64,000 bases of DNA from contig JAHBSF010000003.1 of NCBI GenBank assembly GCA_019639255.1, positions 1 through 64,000 on the forward strand, written 5' to 3'. Numbering within the stretch: position 1 is the first letter of the stretch; each line of letters opens with the position of its first letter. Below are positions 1-9,250 of this stretch, one piece after another. The position numbers and the translations under genes are program-made. A model generated the notes under the pieces. It saw only the letters and a list, made by a program, of their open reading frames with translations, searched no databases and was not told where the DNA came from. This stretch comes from Acidobacteriota bacterium (GTDB taxonomy: Bacteria > Acidobacteriota > Blastocatellia > RBC074).

Positions 1-23
1 CGCGCCGCTTCTCTACACTCACC

Positions 24-97
24 CAGGGCTCGCCGCCCTGGGCTACAGATCTTTCGCCGCTTCGCGGCTGAAAAACTCAAAGAACTTTGTTTACACT
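24..97 (+). repeat. REP/BIME-like GC-rich hairpin unit, copy 1
   Basis: The stretch contains two short hairpins (CCCAGGGCTCGCCGCCCTGGG, split by its own loop, and GCCGCTTCGCGGC) followed by an AT-rich segment ending in TTTGTTTACA. A near-identical unit in the same orientation lies at 29735-29812 and an inverted one at 29584-29640. It resembles REP/BIME-type intergenic repeats. No transposase of the REP-associated family is visible nearby. Confidence 0.7.
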
Positions 98-100
98 CTC

Positions 101-138
101 TCAGCACTCAGCACTCAGCACTCAGCACTTTCTTCTTC
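101..138 (+). repeat. CAGCACT heptamer array upstream of cdsA
   Basis: Four adjoining copies of a 7-bp unit (CTCAGCA/CAGCACT phase) are followed by TTCTTCTTCC. The same heptamer recurs at 2262, 14052, 22945, 23022 and 29814, usually shortly before a start codon. Its role is unknown. Confidence 0.7.
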
Positions 139-165
139 CCCCCTTGCACTTCTGCACCTCCCTTT

Positions 166-975
166 ATGGCACGAGTCCTCACCGCTATCGTACTGCTCCC
201 CATTCTGTTCGCCGCAGTGTGGCTTGCTCCGCCCGCGGTGTTTGCCGCCATTGCAGCGCTCGCCATTCTGCTCGGACTCAACGAATACTACGCCTTGACG
301 CGCAAGACCGGATCGCCGAGCGGGGCCGTGCAGGGCACGATTGCCGCGGCAGCACTGCTCGGCATTTTCTACACCGGCAGGCACGAGTGGATCGGTGCAC
401 TGATCGCCGCGTTCGTAATAGCGGAACTTGTCATCCAGCTTTCTTCAAACCGCGATCTGCCGACCACGCTCGCCGGCGCCGCCGCGACGGTTTTCGGCGT
501 GCTCTACGTAGCGCTTCTCGGCGGATACATCATCGCGCTCGGCGTTATTTCAGACCCGATACCTCAGCTTGGGGCGAAACTGCTGACGCTGTTTTTCGTC
601 GTGGTGTTTGCGGGCGATACGGGAGCGTATTACACGGGCAGAACGCTCGGCCGTCATAAACTTGCGCCGCGCATCAGTCCCGGAAAGACGTGGGAGGGTG
701 TAGCGGGAGGACTGCTCGGAAACGCTGCTGCTGCTGCTGCTGCGCATTACTGGTTTTTTCCCGAATTGCCGTTGATGCACGCGATTCCGCTCGCGATTGT
801 GATGGGAACGCTGGGCATTCTGGGTGATCTGTGCGAATCGATGCTCAAGCGGGGCGCGCAGACAAAAGACGCGGGCCATCTGATTCCAGGACACGGCGGG
901 CTGCTCGACAGGCTTGACAGCATGCTCTTCAACGCTCCACTCTTGTACTTCTATTACTCGAATTTTCTTCGATAA
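166..975 (+). CDS. cdsA: Phosphatidate cytidylyltransferase CdsA
   Basis: This 269-residue integral membrane enzyme makes CDP-diacylglycerol from phosphatidic acid and CTP, the branch point of phospholipid synthesis. About seven hydrophobic segments cover the protein. The C-terminal CDP-alcohol signature is clear around residues 225-250: SMLKRGAQTKDAGH, then PGHGGLLDR, with the conserved K-D, H-G-G and D-R residues. Length is normal for the family. The start at 166 has no Shine-Dalgarno sequence and follows a pyrimidine-rich stretch. dxr follows after 27 bp and rseP after that, the common cdsA-dxr-rseP order. An uppS gene, often found directly upstream, is not present in the visible 165 bp, which holds repeats instead. 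Confidence 0.95.
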   Translation: MARVLTAIVLLPILFAAVWLAPPAVFAAIAALAILLGLNEYYALTRKTGSPSGAVQGTIAAAALLGIFYTGRHEWIGALIAAFVIAELVIQLSSNRDLPTTLAGAAATVFGVLYVALLGGYIIALGVISDPIPQLGAKLLTLFFVVVFAGDTGAYYTGRTLGRHKLAPRISPGKTWEGVAGGLLGNAAAAAAAHYWFFPELPLMHAIPLAIVMGTLGILGDLCESMLKRGAQTKDAGHLIPGHGGLLDRLDSMLFNAPLLYFYYSNFLR

Positions 976-1002
976 TCAGCGCGTTCAAGGACTGCCGCCG
1001 TC

Positions 1003-2202
1003 ATGAAACAGATTGCGATACTCGGTTCCACCGGATCGATCGGGCGAAACACGCTCCGCGTCGTTGAAGCGCTCAACGGTTCGTTCGGCGTGGCTGCGCT
1101 CGGAGCGGGCGGAAACGTAGCATTGCTGGCCGAACAGATCGAAAGGCATCGACCGCGCCTGGTATCGGTGCAGGATGAAGTGGCGGCCGATCGCCTCTCG
1201 TTTGAACTGCGCAGGCGCGACGTTGTGCGGCGTCCGAAAATTGGCGCGGGCGTGGAGGCCCTGAGCGAAGTGGCTACGGTTGAGGGCGCGGAAATCGTCA
1301 TCGGCGCAGTGGTGGGAGCGAGGGGATTGCTGCCCACTTATCACGCGCTCGAAGCGGGCCGCCGCGTCGCTCTTGCAAACAAGGAAACGCTCGTGGTTGC
1401 AGGTGAACTGATGACGCGCGCGGCCGAACGTTCCGGGGCGGAGCTGTTGCCGGTCGACAGCGAACACAACGCGCTGCATCAGTGTCTGCGCGGCGAAGCG
1501 CGGCGCGAGGTGCGGCGGCTGATCCTCACGGCTTCCGGAGGACCTTTCAGAACCGCCCGCCGCGAAACGATCGAGAGCGCTACACCCGAACAGGCGCTGC
1601 AACATCCGACCTGGAGGATGGGCGACAAGATCACGATCGATTCCGCTACGTTGATGAACAAGGGACTGGAGGTTATAGAGGCCCGCTGGCTGTTTGACTT
1701 TTCAGCCGATGAAATCGACGTGATCGTGCATCCGCAGTCGATCGTGCATTCGATGATAGAGATGATCGACGGCTCGATCATCGCGCAGATGGGCGTAACC
1801 GATATGCGTCACGCCATACAGTACGCTCTTACCTATCCGGCGCGATATCAGACCGCGCTGCCCCCGCTCGATCTGGCACAACTTGGAAAACTCGAATTCC
1901 ACGCGCCGGACACCGAGCGTTTTCCGTGTCTGGATCTTGCGTACAGGGCGCTGCGCGCCGGCGGCACGATGCCGGCCGTGCTCAATGCGGCGAACGAAGC
2001 GGCCGTCGAAGCGTTCCTCGAAGGCAAGATACGTTTTGGAGACATACCGCGCCTTATAAACGCAGCGTGCAACGCCCACACCGTCGAACCGGCCTCGACC
2101 CTCGACGCTGTGCTCGCCGCCGATGCCTGGGCGCGCGATCAGGTTAAATCAAACCACACGACATCGGGGCAACAAAGAGAGATTACGGAACAAACGAAAT
2201 GA
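1003..2202 (+). CDS. dxr: 1-deoxy-D-xylulose 5-phosphate reductoisomerase
   Basis: Dxr converts DXP to MEP with NADPH, the first committed step of the non-mevalonate isoprenoid pathway. The N-terminal nucleotide motif GSTGSIG is at residues 7-13, VDSEHNA marks the metal and substrate site near residue 150, and the GDKITIDSATLMNKGLEVIEA block follows in two conserved parts. The last 19 or so residues (from VKSNHTTSG to REITEQTK) are not part of the family. They are encoded by the intergenic repeat that begins at 2148, so a repeat has overwritten the original stop codon. The protein should still be active because the extension follows the C-terminal helical domain. It probably shares a transcript with cdsA. 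Confidence 0.95.
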   Translation: MKQIAILGSTGSIGRNTLRVVEALNGSFGVAALGAGGNVALLAEQIERHRPRLVSVQDEVAADRLSFELRRRDVVRRPKIGAGVEALSEVATVEGAEIVIGAVVGARGLLPTYHALEAGRRVALANKETLVVAGELMTRAAERSGAELLPVDSEHNALHQCLRGEARREVRRLILTASGGPFRTARRETIESATPEQALQHPTWRMGDKITIDSATLMNKGLEVIEARWLFDFSADEIDVIVHPQSIVHSMIEMIDGSIIAQMGVTDMRHAIQYALTYPARYQTALPPLDLAQLGKLEFHAPDTERFPCLDLAYRALRAGGTMPAVLNAANEAAVEAFLEGKIRFGDIPRLINAACNAHTVEPASTLDAVLAADAWARDQVKSNHTTSGQQREITEQTK

Positions 2203-2237
2203 AACGAAAATTACGGAAAAGTTTAATCTTTCCGTCA
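2148..2237 (+). repeat. Palindromic 3'-end element P1 (truncated) with TAAATCA module
   Basis: The left flank TTAAATCAAACCACACGACA is followed by the left arm at 2177-2220, then a short loop and only the beginning of a right arm (TCTTTCCGTC). The left arm encodes the dxr C-terminus and its TGA stop. The missing right arm makes this a half element. It lies between dxr and rseP. Confidence 0.8.
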
Positions 2238-2352
2238 GCGATTCTCCCCTCCTCCCCCTCGCATTCAGCACTTCTTTTGACACACTGCCGCCCCTGCCCT
2301 ACACTGAACGCTGCGTTCGGCGGCGGCCGGGGCCGGAGAGGAGTCTGAGGCA

Positions 2353-3726
2353 GTGGGATATCTCGTTTTCGTTCTTGTACTGTGCGCGATGGTGGTCATA
2401 CACGAGTTCGGCCACTTCATCGTAGCCAAAATGCTGGGTATTGCGGTTGAAACGTTTTCTGTGGGCTTCGGCCCGCGGCTGTTAGGATTTCGCATAGGCG
2501 AAACCGATTACAGGCTGAGCGCCATCCCGCTCGGCGGATACGTCAAGTTTCGCGGCGAAAACCTGGAGATGATCCAGGGCAAAAGCGAGGGATCGATTGA
2601 CGAGTTCCTCGCGCATCCGAAATGGAAGCGGCTGCTTGTGGCGGTAGCCGGACCGGTATTCAACATCGTCACGGCGCTGCTTATTCCCACCATCGCCATC
2701 CTCGTAGGTTTTCAGGACAGTATTTACCGTGCGCAGCAGATGATGATCGGCATGGTGCGGCCCGGAACGGCCGCCGAAGTCGCAGGACTACAGCGCGGCG
2801 ACCGGATTCTGGCTTACGGCAACAATGTCAACCCGACGTGGGAAGATTTCTTTCTCGACGTGAGACTGCGCCCCGACGAAGAGATACCTATGCGAATCGA
2901 ACGCGGCGGAGTGGTATTGACGCCCGTCGTACGCCTGCACTCCGATACGATAGACAAGGAAAAAATCGGAGTCGTGGGAGTCGAGCCGTATCTGGATTCC
3001 GTAAAGGTAGGCCGCGTATCGGCGAATTCTCCTGCGATGCAGGCCGGGTTGAAGGAAGGCGACAGGATTCTCACAATCGCGGGCCAAGGCATTACGGCGT
3101 GGAACCAGTTCAAGGAAGCATTGCAAAGCACCAACGGACAGCCGATTGCGCTGCAGGTCGAAAGGGACGGTCAGCCGATCGAAATTCTGGCGACGCCAAG
3201 AAAAGACGAACAGGCGGGCGAGTTCAGGCTCGGATTCTTCCCCGTGATGACCACGTTCGTCAAAACATCCTCGCTCGGCGAGGCGCTGCGTTACGGCTGG
3301 GACTACAACTGGCGAATCCTGCGCATGACGGGGGTATTTCTGGGCCAGGTAGTTTCAGGGCAGAGGTCGATGCGCAACGCCGTGGCCGGGCCGATCGGCA
3401 TCGCGCAGGTAACCTCGGATACGTACGAATCGGCGGGCTGGGCCGGAACGATCGAGTTGATGGGAATGCTCAGTCTCAATCTGGGCATATTCAACCTGCT
3501 GCCGATTCCAATACTCGACGGCGGCGTGATCCTGCTGATACTTGTAGAAGGGCTGCTCGGGCTGCTCGGGCTGAGCCTGACTATGAATATGCGCGAGCGC
3601 TTCCAGCAGGTAGGTTTCGTGCTCGTAATGCTTTTGATGGGATTCGTAATCATAAACGATCTGATGAGGGTCGGGGAGCGCTGGCTCGGTTCGCCCCCGG
3701 CGCAGGAACAACCGGCCAACAGATGA
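2353..3726 (+). CDS. rseP: RIP metalloprotease RseP (site-2 protease)
   Basis: This is an intramembrane zinc protease that cleaves anti-sigma factors and similar membrane substrates during envelope stress. The zinc motif HEFGH is at residues 17-21 in the first membrane helix. Two PDZ domains fill roughly residues 125-300. The third ligand motif NLLPIPILDGG lies near residue 383, followed by the last membrane helices. At 457 residues it is a normal family length. Translation starts at a GTG; the upstream GGAGAGGAG at 2335-2343 could act as the ribosome site. cdsA and dxr lie upstream. The next gene is separated by palindromic element P2. Confidence 0.95.
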   Translation: MGYLVFVLVLCAMVVIHEFGHFIVAKMLGIAVETFSVGFGPRLLGFRIGETDYRLSAIPLGGYVKFRGENLEMIQGKSEGSIDEFLAHPKWKRLLVAVAGPVFNIVTALLIPTIAILVGFQDSIYRAQQMMIGMVRPGTAAEVAGLQRGDRILAYGNNVNPTWEDFFLDVRLRPDEEIPMRIERGGVVLTPVVRLHSDTIDKEKIGVVGVEPYLDSVKVGRVSANSPAMQAGLKEGDRILTIAGQGITAWNQFKEALQSTNGQPIALQVERDGQPIEILATPRKDEQAGEFRLGFFPVMTTFVKTSSLGEALRYGWDYNWRILRMTGVFLGQVVSGQRSMRNAVAGPIGIAQVTSDTYESAGWAGTIELMGMLSLNLGIFNLLPIPILDGGVILLILVEGLLGLLGLSLTMNMRERFQQVGFVLVMLLMGFVIINDLMRVGERWLGSPPAQEQPANR

Positions 3727-3818
3727 CGGCTCGATGTCCGGGCGGCTCGTTTTCTCCGAGCCGCCCGTTTTGCTTTTCAATCCTCACTCTCCCGAAAGGA
3801 ACGGGTTGAGTAAAGAAA

Positions 3819-3914
3819 TCAGATAACGGAACAAACGGAAATAAACGAAATATACGAATTGAATCACAGGATTCGCCCGTTCCGTTCTTTTCCGTCTGTT
3901 CCCTTATCTGTCTT
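3819..3914 (+). repeat. Palindromic 3'-end element P2
   Basis: The left arm AGATAACGGAACAAACGGAA pairs imperfectly with the right arm TTCCGTCTGTTCCCTTATCT across a roughly 40-bp centre. It lies 3' of rseP and before the first permease, all on the plus strand. Confidence 0.75.
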
Positions 3915-3937
3915 CTCTGCCTCAACCGGCGTCGACT

Positions 3938-5431
3938 ATGGCACAGGAAGAGAAATTCGTGCGCGGCCTCGGTCTGCTCGATTCCACGATGATAGTCGCG
4001 GGATCGATGATCGGGTCCGGCATATTCATAGTTTCTGCCGATATCGCGCGGCAGGTGGGTTCCCCCGGCTGGCTGCTCGTCGTGTGGATCATCACGGGGC
4101 TGCTGACGCTGATGGCCGCAATCAGCTACGGCGAACTCGCAGCCATGATGCCCAAAGCCGGCGGACAGTACGTATACCTTCGCGAAGCATTCTCGCCGCT
4201 CTGGGGATTCCTCTACGGATGGACGCTGTTTCTCGTCATACAGACCGGAACGATCGCCGCCGTAGCCGTCGGATTCGCGCGCTATCTGGGCATACTCTGG
4301 CCGACGATTTCGGAAGAAAATTACATAATCTCTCCGATACGCCTGGGTTCAGGTTACGCCGTTTCGCTTTCAACCGCGCAGCTTGTAGGCGTGCTTATGA
4401 TCGCGCTGCTGACCTGGATGAATACGCGCGGATTGAGGCTCGGCAAGCTGGTGCAAAACATTTTTACCGTTGCAAAAACGGGAGCGCTGATCGCCCTCAT
4501 AGCCCTCGGCTTTCTGATCGGATGGCAGAGCGACGCCGTAAGCGCCAACTTCGGCGATTTCTGGACCGTGCGCGGCTCGCTTCAGGACGTGGGCGAGGGA
4601 TTGACCGCAGCTACGGTGTTCGGGCTGTTCATCGCCGTATGCGTTGCGCAGACGAATTCGCTGTTTTCATCCGACGCCTGGCATAACGTAACCTTCACGG
4701 CGGGCGAGGTCAAAAATCCGAAACGCAACCTCCCGCTGTCGCTGGCCCTCGGCACGATGCTCGTCACGGCGCTTTACCTGCTGGCAAACCTCGCCTATCT
4801 CGTAACGCTGCCGATTACGTCGATTCAGGAAGTGGCGAGCGACCGCGTAGCATCGGCTACGGCCGACGTTATATTCCCGGGTTCGGGCGCGGCGATTATG
4901 GCGGTCGCTATCATGGTATCTACCTTCGGATGCAACAACGGATTGATACTGACGGGCGCGCGGGCGTATTACGCGATGGCGCGAGACGGGCTGTTTTTCC
5001 GCGCCGTAGGCGATCTCAACAAATTCCACGTGCCGTCGTGGGCGCTCGTAATCCAGGGCGTATGGTGTGCGGTGCTGGTGCTTCCGCGCACTGTAAGGTC
5101 GGTCGACGCCGAGGGGCAGGTCACGGCTTACGGCAATCTTTACGGCAATCTGCTGACGTATGTGATTTCGGCGGCGCTGATTTTTTATATCCTGACGATC
5201 GCCGGAATCTTCCGGTTGAGAAAAACCCAACCCGACGCCGAACGGCCCTACCGCGCTTTCGGCTATCCGGTCGTGCCCGCGCTTTATATGCTCGGTGCAT
5301 CGGTGATACTCGTCGTGCTGTTCATTTATCAGTGGCGGGTGACGTGGCCGGGGCTTGTGATAGTGGCGACCGGTTTTCCGGTCTACTACCTGTGGCGGCG
5401 CAGAAGAGAGAATACGGAACAAACAGAATAG
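3938..5431 (+). CDS. APC family amino acid permease
   Basis: A 497-residue polytopic transporter with about 12 hydrophobic helices. The first helix contains the glycine-rich substrate motif GSMIGSGIF (residues 22-30) typical of the amino acid/polyamine/organocation superfamily, and the PKAGGQYVYLREAF block after helix 2 is also conserved. It resembles the L-type/YkbA-like branch more than the neighbouring permease, but the substrate cannot be read from sequence. The C-terminal tail RENTEQTE and the TAG stop are encoded by the left arm of element P3, so the native end of the gene has been replaced. A second APC permease follows, possibly with a different substrate. Confidence 0.88.
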   Translation: MAQEEKFVRGLGLLDSTMIVAGSMIGSGIFIVSADIARQVGSPGWLLVVWIITGLLTLMAAISYGELAAMMPKAGGQYVYLREAFSPLWGFLYGWTLFLVIQTGTIAAVAVGFARYLGILWPTISEENYIISPIRLGSGYAVSLSTAQLVGVLMIALLTWMNTRGLRLGKLVQNIFTVAKTGALIALIALGFLIGWQSDAVSANFGDFWTVRGSLQDVGEGLTAATVFGLFIAVCVAQTNSLFSSDAWHNVTFTAGEVKNPKRNLPLSLALGTMLVTALYLLANLAYLVTLPITSIQEVASDRVASATADVIFPGSGAAIMAVAIMVSTFGCNNGLILTGARAYYAMARDGLFFRAVGDLNKFHVPSWALVIQGVWCAVLVLPRTVRSVDAEGQVTAYGNLYGNLLTYVISAALIFYILTIAGIFRLRKTQPDAERPYRAFGYPVVPALYMLGASVILVVLFIYQWRVTWPGLVIVATGFPVYYLWRRRRENTEQTE

Positions 5432-5506
5432 ACGAAACAAACTGAAAGATATGCAAAGTTTCTTTCCGTTTGTTTCGTCTATTCTGTTTGTTCCGTATTC
5501 TCTTTC
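5403..5506 (+). repeat. Palindromic 3'-end element P3 (near-perfect arms)
   Basis: Arms of about 45 bp pair almost perfectly. Both arms share private variants (GAGAATACGG instead of GAGATAACGG, and AACAGAATAGACG) that are not found in other copies. The permease stop codon lies inside the left arm. Confidence 0.9.
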
Positions 5507-5656
5507 CCGATCGGCATTGACCGATATGGGAGTTGAGATTAGAGTTAGCGCCGCCTGCAAATAAATGTCCGACGCACAACAACGGCAGTCGATCCCCTCA
5601 ACCCCTTCCGGATCGCGCCGGGCGCCGGAGCATGATCAAAGTATTAGGAGGCCCGA

Positions 5657-7141
5657 ATGGCAAATTTGTTCGTGAGGAAATCGATCGCTGCGCTCAAGGC
5701 CGAGGCTGCAGTGAGCGGCGAGCATACGCTGAAGCGCACGCTTTCCGCGATGAACCTCGTCTCGCTCGGCATCGGCGCCATCATCGGCGCGGGGATCTTC
5801 GTCCTGACCGGATCGGCGGCCGCGCAATACGCGGGTCCGTCCATAGCCCTATCGTTCGTACTCGGCGGCGTAGCCTGCGCATTCGCCGGTCTTTGTTACG
5901 CAGAAATGGCGTCGACGGTGCCGATAGCCGGAAGCGCCTATACATACGCCTACGCGACAATGGGCGAATTCATAGCCTGGATAATCGGCTGGGACCTGAT
6001 TCTGGAATACTCGCTCGGCGCAACTACAGTGGCAATCGGATGGTCGGGTTATGTAGTAAGCTTCCTCAGGGACATAGGCATCACGGTTCCGGCAAGTCTG
6101 GCCTCGGCTCCGCTTGCTTATGACGCAGTAACGCATACGTGGACGCAAACCGGGACGCTCATCAACCTGCCGGCGATGCTCATCATAGCAATCGTCACGG
6201 GGCTGCTGGTCGTGGGCGTGCAGGAATCGGCGAACGTCAATAACATCATAGTCGTTGTGAAGGTGGCGATTGTTCTGATCTTCATCGTGGCGGGAATAGG
6301 GTACGTCACGACGGCGAACTGGGTGACCGGCGCCAATCCCGAAGGCAAATTCATCCCGCCGGGCACGGGAGAATACGGAATATTCGGGTTCTCCGGCATG
6401 GTGCGCGGAGCAGCCGTAGTGTTTTTCGCCTATATCGGTTTCGACGCCGTATCCACTGCGGCGCAGGAAGCCAAAAACCCGCAGAAGGACATGCCCATCG
6501 GGATTCTGGGGTCGCTGATTGTCTGCACGATCCTGTACATTCTGGTGGCGATAGTTTTGACGGGTGTGGTGCCTTACGACAAGCTGAACGTGCCGGATCC
6601 GATTGCCGTTGGAATCGACGCGCTCGGGATGAAGTGGCTGGCGATACCCATCAAGCTGGGCGCGATTGCCGGACTGAGTTCGGTGATTCTGGTAATGCTG
6701 CTTGGACAGCCGCGCATTTTCTTCTCGATGTCGAAAGACGGGCTGCTGCCCGCCGGAGCATCGAAGGTGCATCCGCGCTTCCGCACTCCTTACCGCACGA
6801 CGATCATCACGGGAGTAGTGGTTATGATCGCCGCCGGATTGCTGCCCATCGGAATCGTGGGCGAACTCGTGAGCATCGGGACGCTGTTTGCCTTCGCCGT
6901 CGTATGCATCGGGGTGCTGGTGCTGAGGATAAGACAGCCCGAGATCGAACGTCCGTTCAAGGCGCCGGTCGTGTATCTGACGGCGCCGCTCGGCGCAATC
7001 TCGGCCGTATACCTTATGGCGGGACTGCCGATGGATACGTGGATTCGGCTCGGCTTGTGGCTCGCAATCGGGCTTGCGATCTATTTCCTGTACGGAATGC
7101 ATCACAGCAAACTCGGTCGTCAGGCGCAGGCCGAGGACTGA
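5657..7141 (+). CDS. Cationic-type APC amino acid permease (CAT/YfnA-like)
   Basis: A 494-residue transporter with 12 or more membrane helices. The N-terminal cytoplasmic region ([26 protein letters not shown]) and the segment [19 protein letters not shown] match the cationic amino acid transporter branch of the APC superfamily. A strong ribosome site, AGGAGG at 5646, supports the start. The gene is expected to import amino acids with protons; substrate preference is inference from family only. A degenerate inverted repeat follows the stop, then the peroxiredoxin. Confidence 0.9.
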   Translation: MANLFVRKSIAALKAEAAVSGEHTLKRTLSAMNLVSLGIGAIIGAGIFVLTGSAAAQYAGPSIALSFVLGGVACAFAGLCYAEMASTVPIAGSAYTYAYATMGEFIAWIIGWDLILEYSLGATTVAIGWSGYVVSFLRDIGITVPASLASAPLAYDAVTHTWTQTGTLINLPAMLIIAIVTGLLVVGVQESANVNNIIVVVKVAIVLIFIVAGIGYVTTANWVTGANPEGKFIPPGTGEYGIFGFSGMVRGAAVVFFAYIGFDAVSTAAQEAKNPQKDMPIGILGSLIVCTILYILVAIVLTGVVPYDKLNVPDPIAVGIDALGMKWLAIPIKLGAIAGLSSVILVMLLGQPRIFFSMSKDGLLPAGASKVHPRFRTPYRTTIITGVVVMIAAGLLPIGIVGELVSIGTLFAFAVVCIGVLVLRIRQPEIERPFKAPVVYLTAPLGAISAVYLMAGLPMDTWIRLGLWLAIGLAIYFLYGMHHSKLGRQAQAED

Positions 7142-7237
7142 GAAAAACGGTCGAACCAACAAACGACAAGGCACGGGAAAGACGGGAAAAAGGCTTGCGC
7201 CTCCGTTTTTCTCGTGCTTTTCGTATGTTTCCCGGAA
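7142..7237 (+). repeat. Degenerate inverted repeat (P4), possible terminator
   Basis: GGCACGGGAAAGACGGGAAA and a partly complementary TTTTTCTCGTGCTTTTCG-type stretch flank GGCTTGCGCC, directly 3' of the permease. The sequence resembles the palindromic family but is strongly diverged, so it may be an unrelated terminator. Confidence 0.4.
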
Positions 7238-7274
7238 GGGGTCGGGCGGGCGCGGGGAGGGGCGGGACGCGTGC

Positions 7275-7303
7275 TTGATTATTTCGTGTGCAGGTCGTAT
7301 AAA
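7275..7303 (+). promoter_or_regulatory. Candidate sigma-70-type promoter of the peroxiredoxin gene
   Basis: TTGATT at 7275-7280 and TATAAA at 7298-7303 are separated by 17 bp, about 57 bp upstream of the peroxiredoxin start. A palindrome upstream separates it from the permease, so an independent promoter is expected here. Confidence 0.5.
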
Positions 7304-7359
7304 TATTCGCCTCTGACGGATCTTTACCAACCTGTACAACTCTATTGAGGAGATCTACC

Positions 7360-8001
7360 ATGGCTTTGCGTATAGGCGATACAGTTCCCGATTTCACCGC
7401 AGAAACTACCGAAGGACAGATAAGCTTCCACAATTGGCTCGGTGAGGGCTGGGGAGTACTGTTTTCGCATCCGAAGGACTTCACTCCGGTCTGCACGACC
7501 GAACTCGGCGAAGCGGCGCGCCTGAAGCCCGAATTCGACAAGCGCGGCGTCAAGATCATCGGTCTGAGCGTGGATCCGACCGATTCGCATCACGCCTGGG
7601 CCAAGGACATCGAAGAAACCCAGGGACAGGCGCTCAATTTCCCCGTCATCGCCGATCACGATCGCAAGGTCGCCGACCTCTACGACATGATTCACCCGAA
7701 CGCGAGCGAAACCTTTACCGTGCGCTCCGTATTCGTCATAGGCCCCGACAAGAAGGTCAAGGCGACCCTCACCTATCCTGCAAGCACCGGACGCAACTTC
7801 GACGAAATCCTGCGCCTCGTGGACTCTGTTCAGTTGACCGCCAAATACAGCGTCGCAACCCCCGTCAACTGGAAACAGGGCGATGATTGCATCATCGTCC
7901 CGGCAGTCACCGATGAACAGGCGAAGGAGAAATTCCCCGGCGGATGGACGGCGCTAAAACCCTACCTCCGCATCGTCCCGCAACCGGGCAAAGAAAGCTG
8001 A
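7360..8001 (+). CDS. 1-Cys peroxiredoxin (Prx6 family)
   Basis: A 213-residue thiol peroxidase that reduces hydrogen peroxide and organic peroxides. The peroxidatic cysteine is Cys45 in HPKDFTPVCTTE. The long C-terminal region with NWKQGDDCIIVP and LKPYLRIVPQP is typical of the Prx6 (AhpC-TSA plus 1-cysPrx_C) type and not of 2-Cys enzymes. An upstream in-frame ATG at 7345 exists, but GAGGAG at 7347-7352 selects the ATG at 7360, which also gives the usual N-terminus. The stop codon abuts element P5. The natural reductant is not evident; bacillithiol, whose synthesis genes lie 5-7 kb away, is one possibility. Confidence 0.93.
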   Translation: MALRIGDTVPDFTAETTEGQISFHNWLGEGWGVLFSHPKDFTPVCTTELGEAARLKPEFDKRGVKIIGLSVDPTDSHHAWAKDIEETQGQALNFPVIADHDRKVADLYDMIHPNASETFTVRSVFVIGPDKKVKATLTYPASTGRNFDEILRLVDSVQLTAKYSVATPVNWKQGDDCIIVPAVTDEQAKEKFPGGWTALKPYLRIVPQPGKES

Positions 8002-8100
8002 AGAGAGATGACGGAACAGACGAAATGAAACGAAAATTACGGAATAGTTGAAGTTTTTTCGCAGTTTTCGTCTTATTTCGTTTGTTCCGTCATCTCTCTT
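8001..8100 (+). repeat. Palindromic 3'-end element P5, exactly between two stop codons
   Basis: The element runs from AAGAGAGATGACGGAACAGA to its inverted counterpart ending in CCGTCATCTCTCTT. It fills the entire 97-bp gap between the peroxiredoxin stop (8001) and the convergent SIS-gene stop (8099). Confidence 0.93.
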
Positions 8101-9133
8101 AAACCGTATGCGTTACCTTTTGCAGCGAACGCGGGCGATCGGGACTCAGCCCCCGCGCCTCGGCAAGCAATGCGGCGAACATCTGTGCGGGAATAATATA
8201 CGGGATCGGCGTCAGAACTTCGGGCATGCGCACGGGGATGCGTATGGCTCGATGCGCCGATCTGAGCGCCGCCGCCTCGCTGGAAATCACGACTGTTTCG
8301 GCCCCGAGCGCGTTTAGCTTCGCAAGCAGTTCTTTCATCCCGGTAAGCGAGGGACCGGGCGGCGCGAAAAGAAACGCCGGGAATCCGCGCTCCACCATCG
8401 CGATCGGCCCGTGCAGAAAATCCGCCGAAGAAAACCGCTCCGCCACTACATAACACGTCTCCATCAATTTGATTGCGAATTCATAGGCATTCGCGTAATT
8501 CAGCCCGCGCCCGACCACTACGCAATGATCGACGTAAGCATAACGCTCGACCATCTCCTCTATTTGCGGTCGCAGGGTAAGCGAGGCGGCGGCGAGTTCC
8601 GGTATGCGCTCGATTGCGGCGACAGCCCGGCGGCGACCGAGCGCGCGGGCGAGCAGATGAAGTATCATCAGTTGCCCGGTGTAGGTTTTGGTTGCAGCGA
8701 CGCTGCGTTCGCGCCCGGCGTGCAGCAGGAAGGTTTCGTCTGCGATCCTCGTCATCGCCGAACCGGCTTCATTTGTAATGCCGAGGGTCAAGGCGCCGCA
8801 TTTTTTTGCGTTTTCGAGCACAAGGTTGATATCCGCGCCCTCGCCCGACTGCGAAATGCCGATTACGAGCGCATCGCGCAGATCGAGCCGCGCGCGGTAA
8901 AGCGTGTGCACGCTCGGCGCGGCAAGCGATACCGGTATTCCGGTTTCGACTTCGAGCAGGTAGCGCCCAAACATCGCCGCATTGTCAGAACTTCCGCGCG
9001 CAACAAGCACTATGAGCCGCAACCGCTGCTGCCTGATTTTTTCGGCAAACTGCGCTATGCGCCGCCCCTCGCGCCGTATCGTCCGTTCGAGCGCACGGGG
9101 CTGCTCGGCTATCTCGGTCAGCATGAGTGACAT
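8099..9133 (-). CDS. SIS-domain sugar-phosphate isomerase/deaminase (GlmS-isomerase-like)
   Basis: A 344-residue protein with two SIS domains but no glutaminase domain. Sugar-phosphate motifs are visible: VARGSSDNAA near residue 45, ISQSGEGADI near residue 94 and the SVAATKTYTGQL block near residue 145. The C-terminus ends in DRPRSLQKVTHTV, the classic (D)PD-PR-L-KVT-TV ending of the GlmS isomerase half. It is therefore likely a glucosamine-6-phosphate deaminase/isomerase acting on amino sugars. The next gene upstream (in transcription order) contains a GH84-like domain, a hexosaminidase fold, so amino-sugar processing is a consistent theme, though this is inference. Confidence 0.88.
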   Translation of the reverse strand: MSLMLTEIAEQPRALERTIRREGRRIAQFAEKIRQQRLRLIVLVARGSSDNAAMFGRYLLEVETGIPVSLAAPSVHTLYRARLDLRDALVIGISQSGEGADINLVLENAKKCGALTLGITNEAGSAMTRIADETFLLHAGRERSVAATKTYTGQLMILHLLARALGRRRAVAAIERIPELAAASLTLRPQIEEMVERYAYVDHCVVVGRGLNYANAYEFAIKLMETCYVVAERFSSADFLHGPIAMVERGFPAFLFAPPGPSLTGMKELLAKLNALGAETVVISSEAAALRSAHRAIRIPVRMPEVLTPIPYIIPAQMFAALLAEARGLSPDRPRSLQKVTHTV

Positions 9134-9166
9134 TCAGCTTCGTCCTTTGAATCAGCTTCCTCTTTT

Positions 9167-9250
9167 GAAAAAGAATGGATAACGAAACCTGCCCAAACCG
9201 GTCTCAATTCCGTTTGTTTCGTTCTTTTTCGTTTGTTCCGTCATCTCTCC
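9167..9250 (-). repeat. Palindromic 3'-end element P6
   Basis: The right arm TTTCGTTTGTTCCGTCATCT is well preserved (9208-9250), but the left arm is degenerate (GGATAACGAAAC). The last 12 or so codons and the TGA stop of the upstream DUF4127-GH84 gene lie in the good arm. It separates that gene from the SIS gene. Confidence 0.75.

Noticed and set aside
101-138. Short regular repeats considered as a CRISPR array
   Set aside because: The unit is only 7 bp without spacers, and no cas gene is present.
87-659. Plus-strand frame overlapping cdsA in another frame
   Set aside because: It runs through repeat DNA and the cdsA gene out of frame, and shows no protein signature.
7142-7237. Full member of the palindromic family after the second permease
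   Set aside because: The arms share little with the consensus beyond composition. It is kept only as a degenerate repeat or terminator candidate.
5849-7339. Long minus-strand frame of 496 codons opposite the second permease
   Set aside because: The composition (rich in His, Arg, Gln) is typical of antisense frames in GC-rich genes, while the plus strand is a clear permease.
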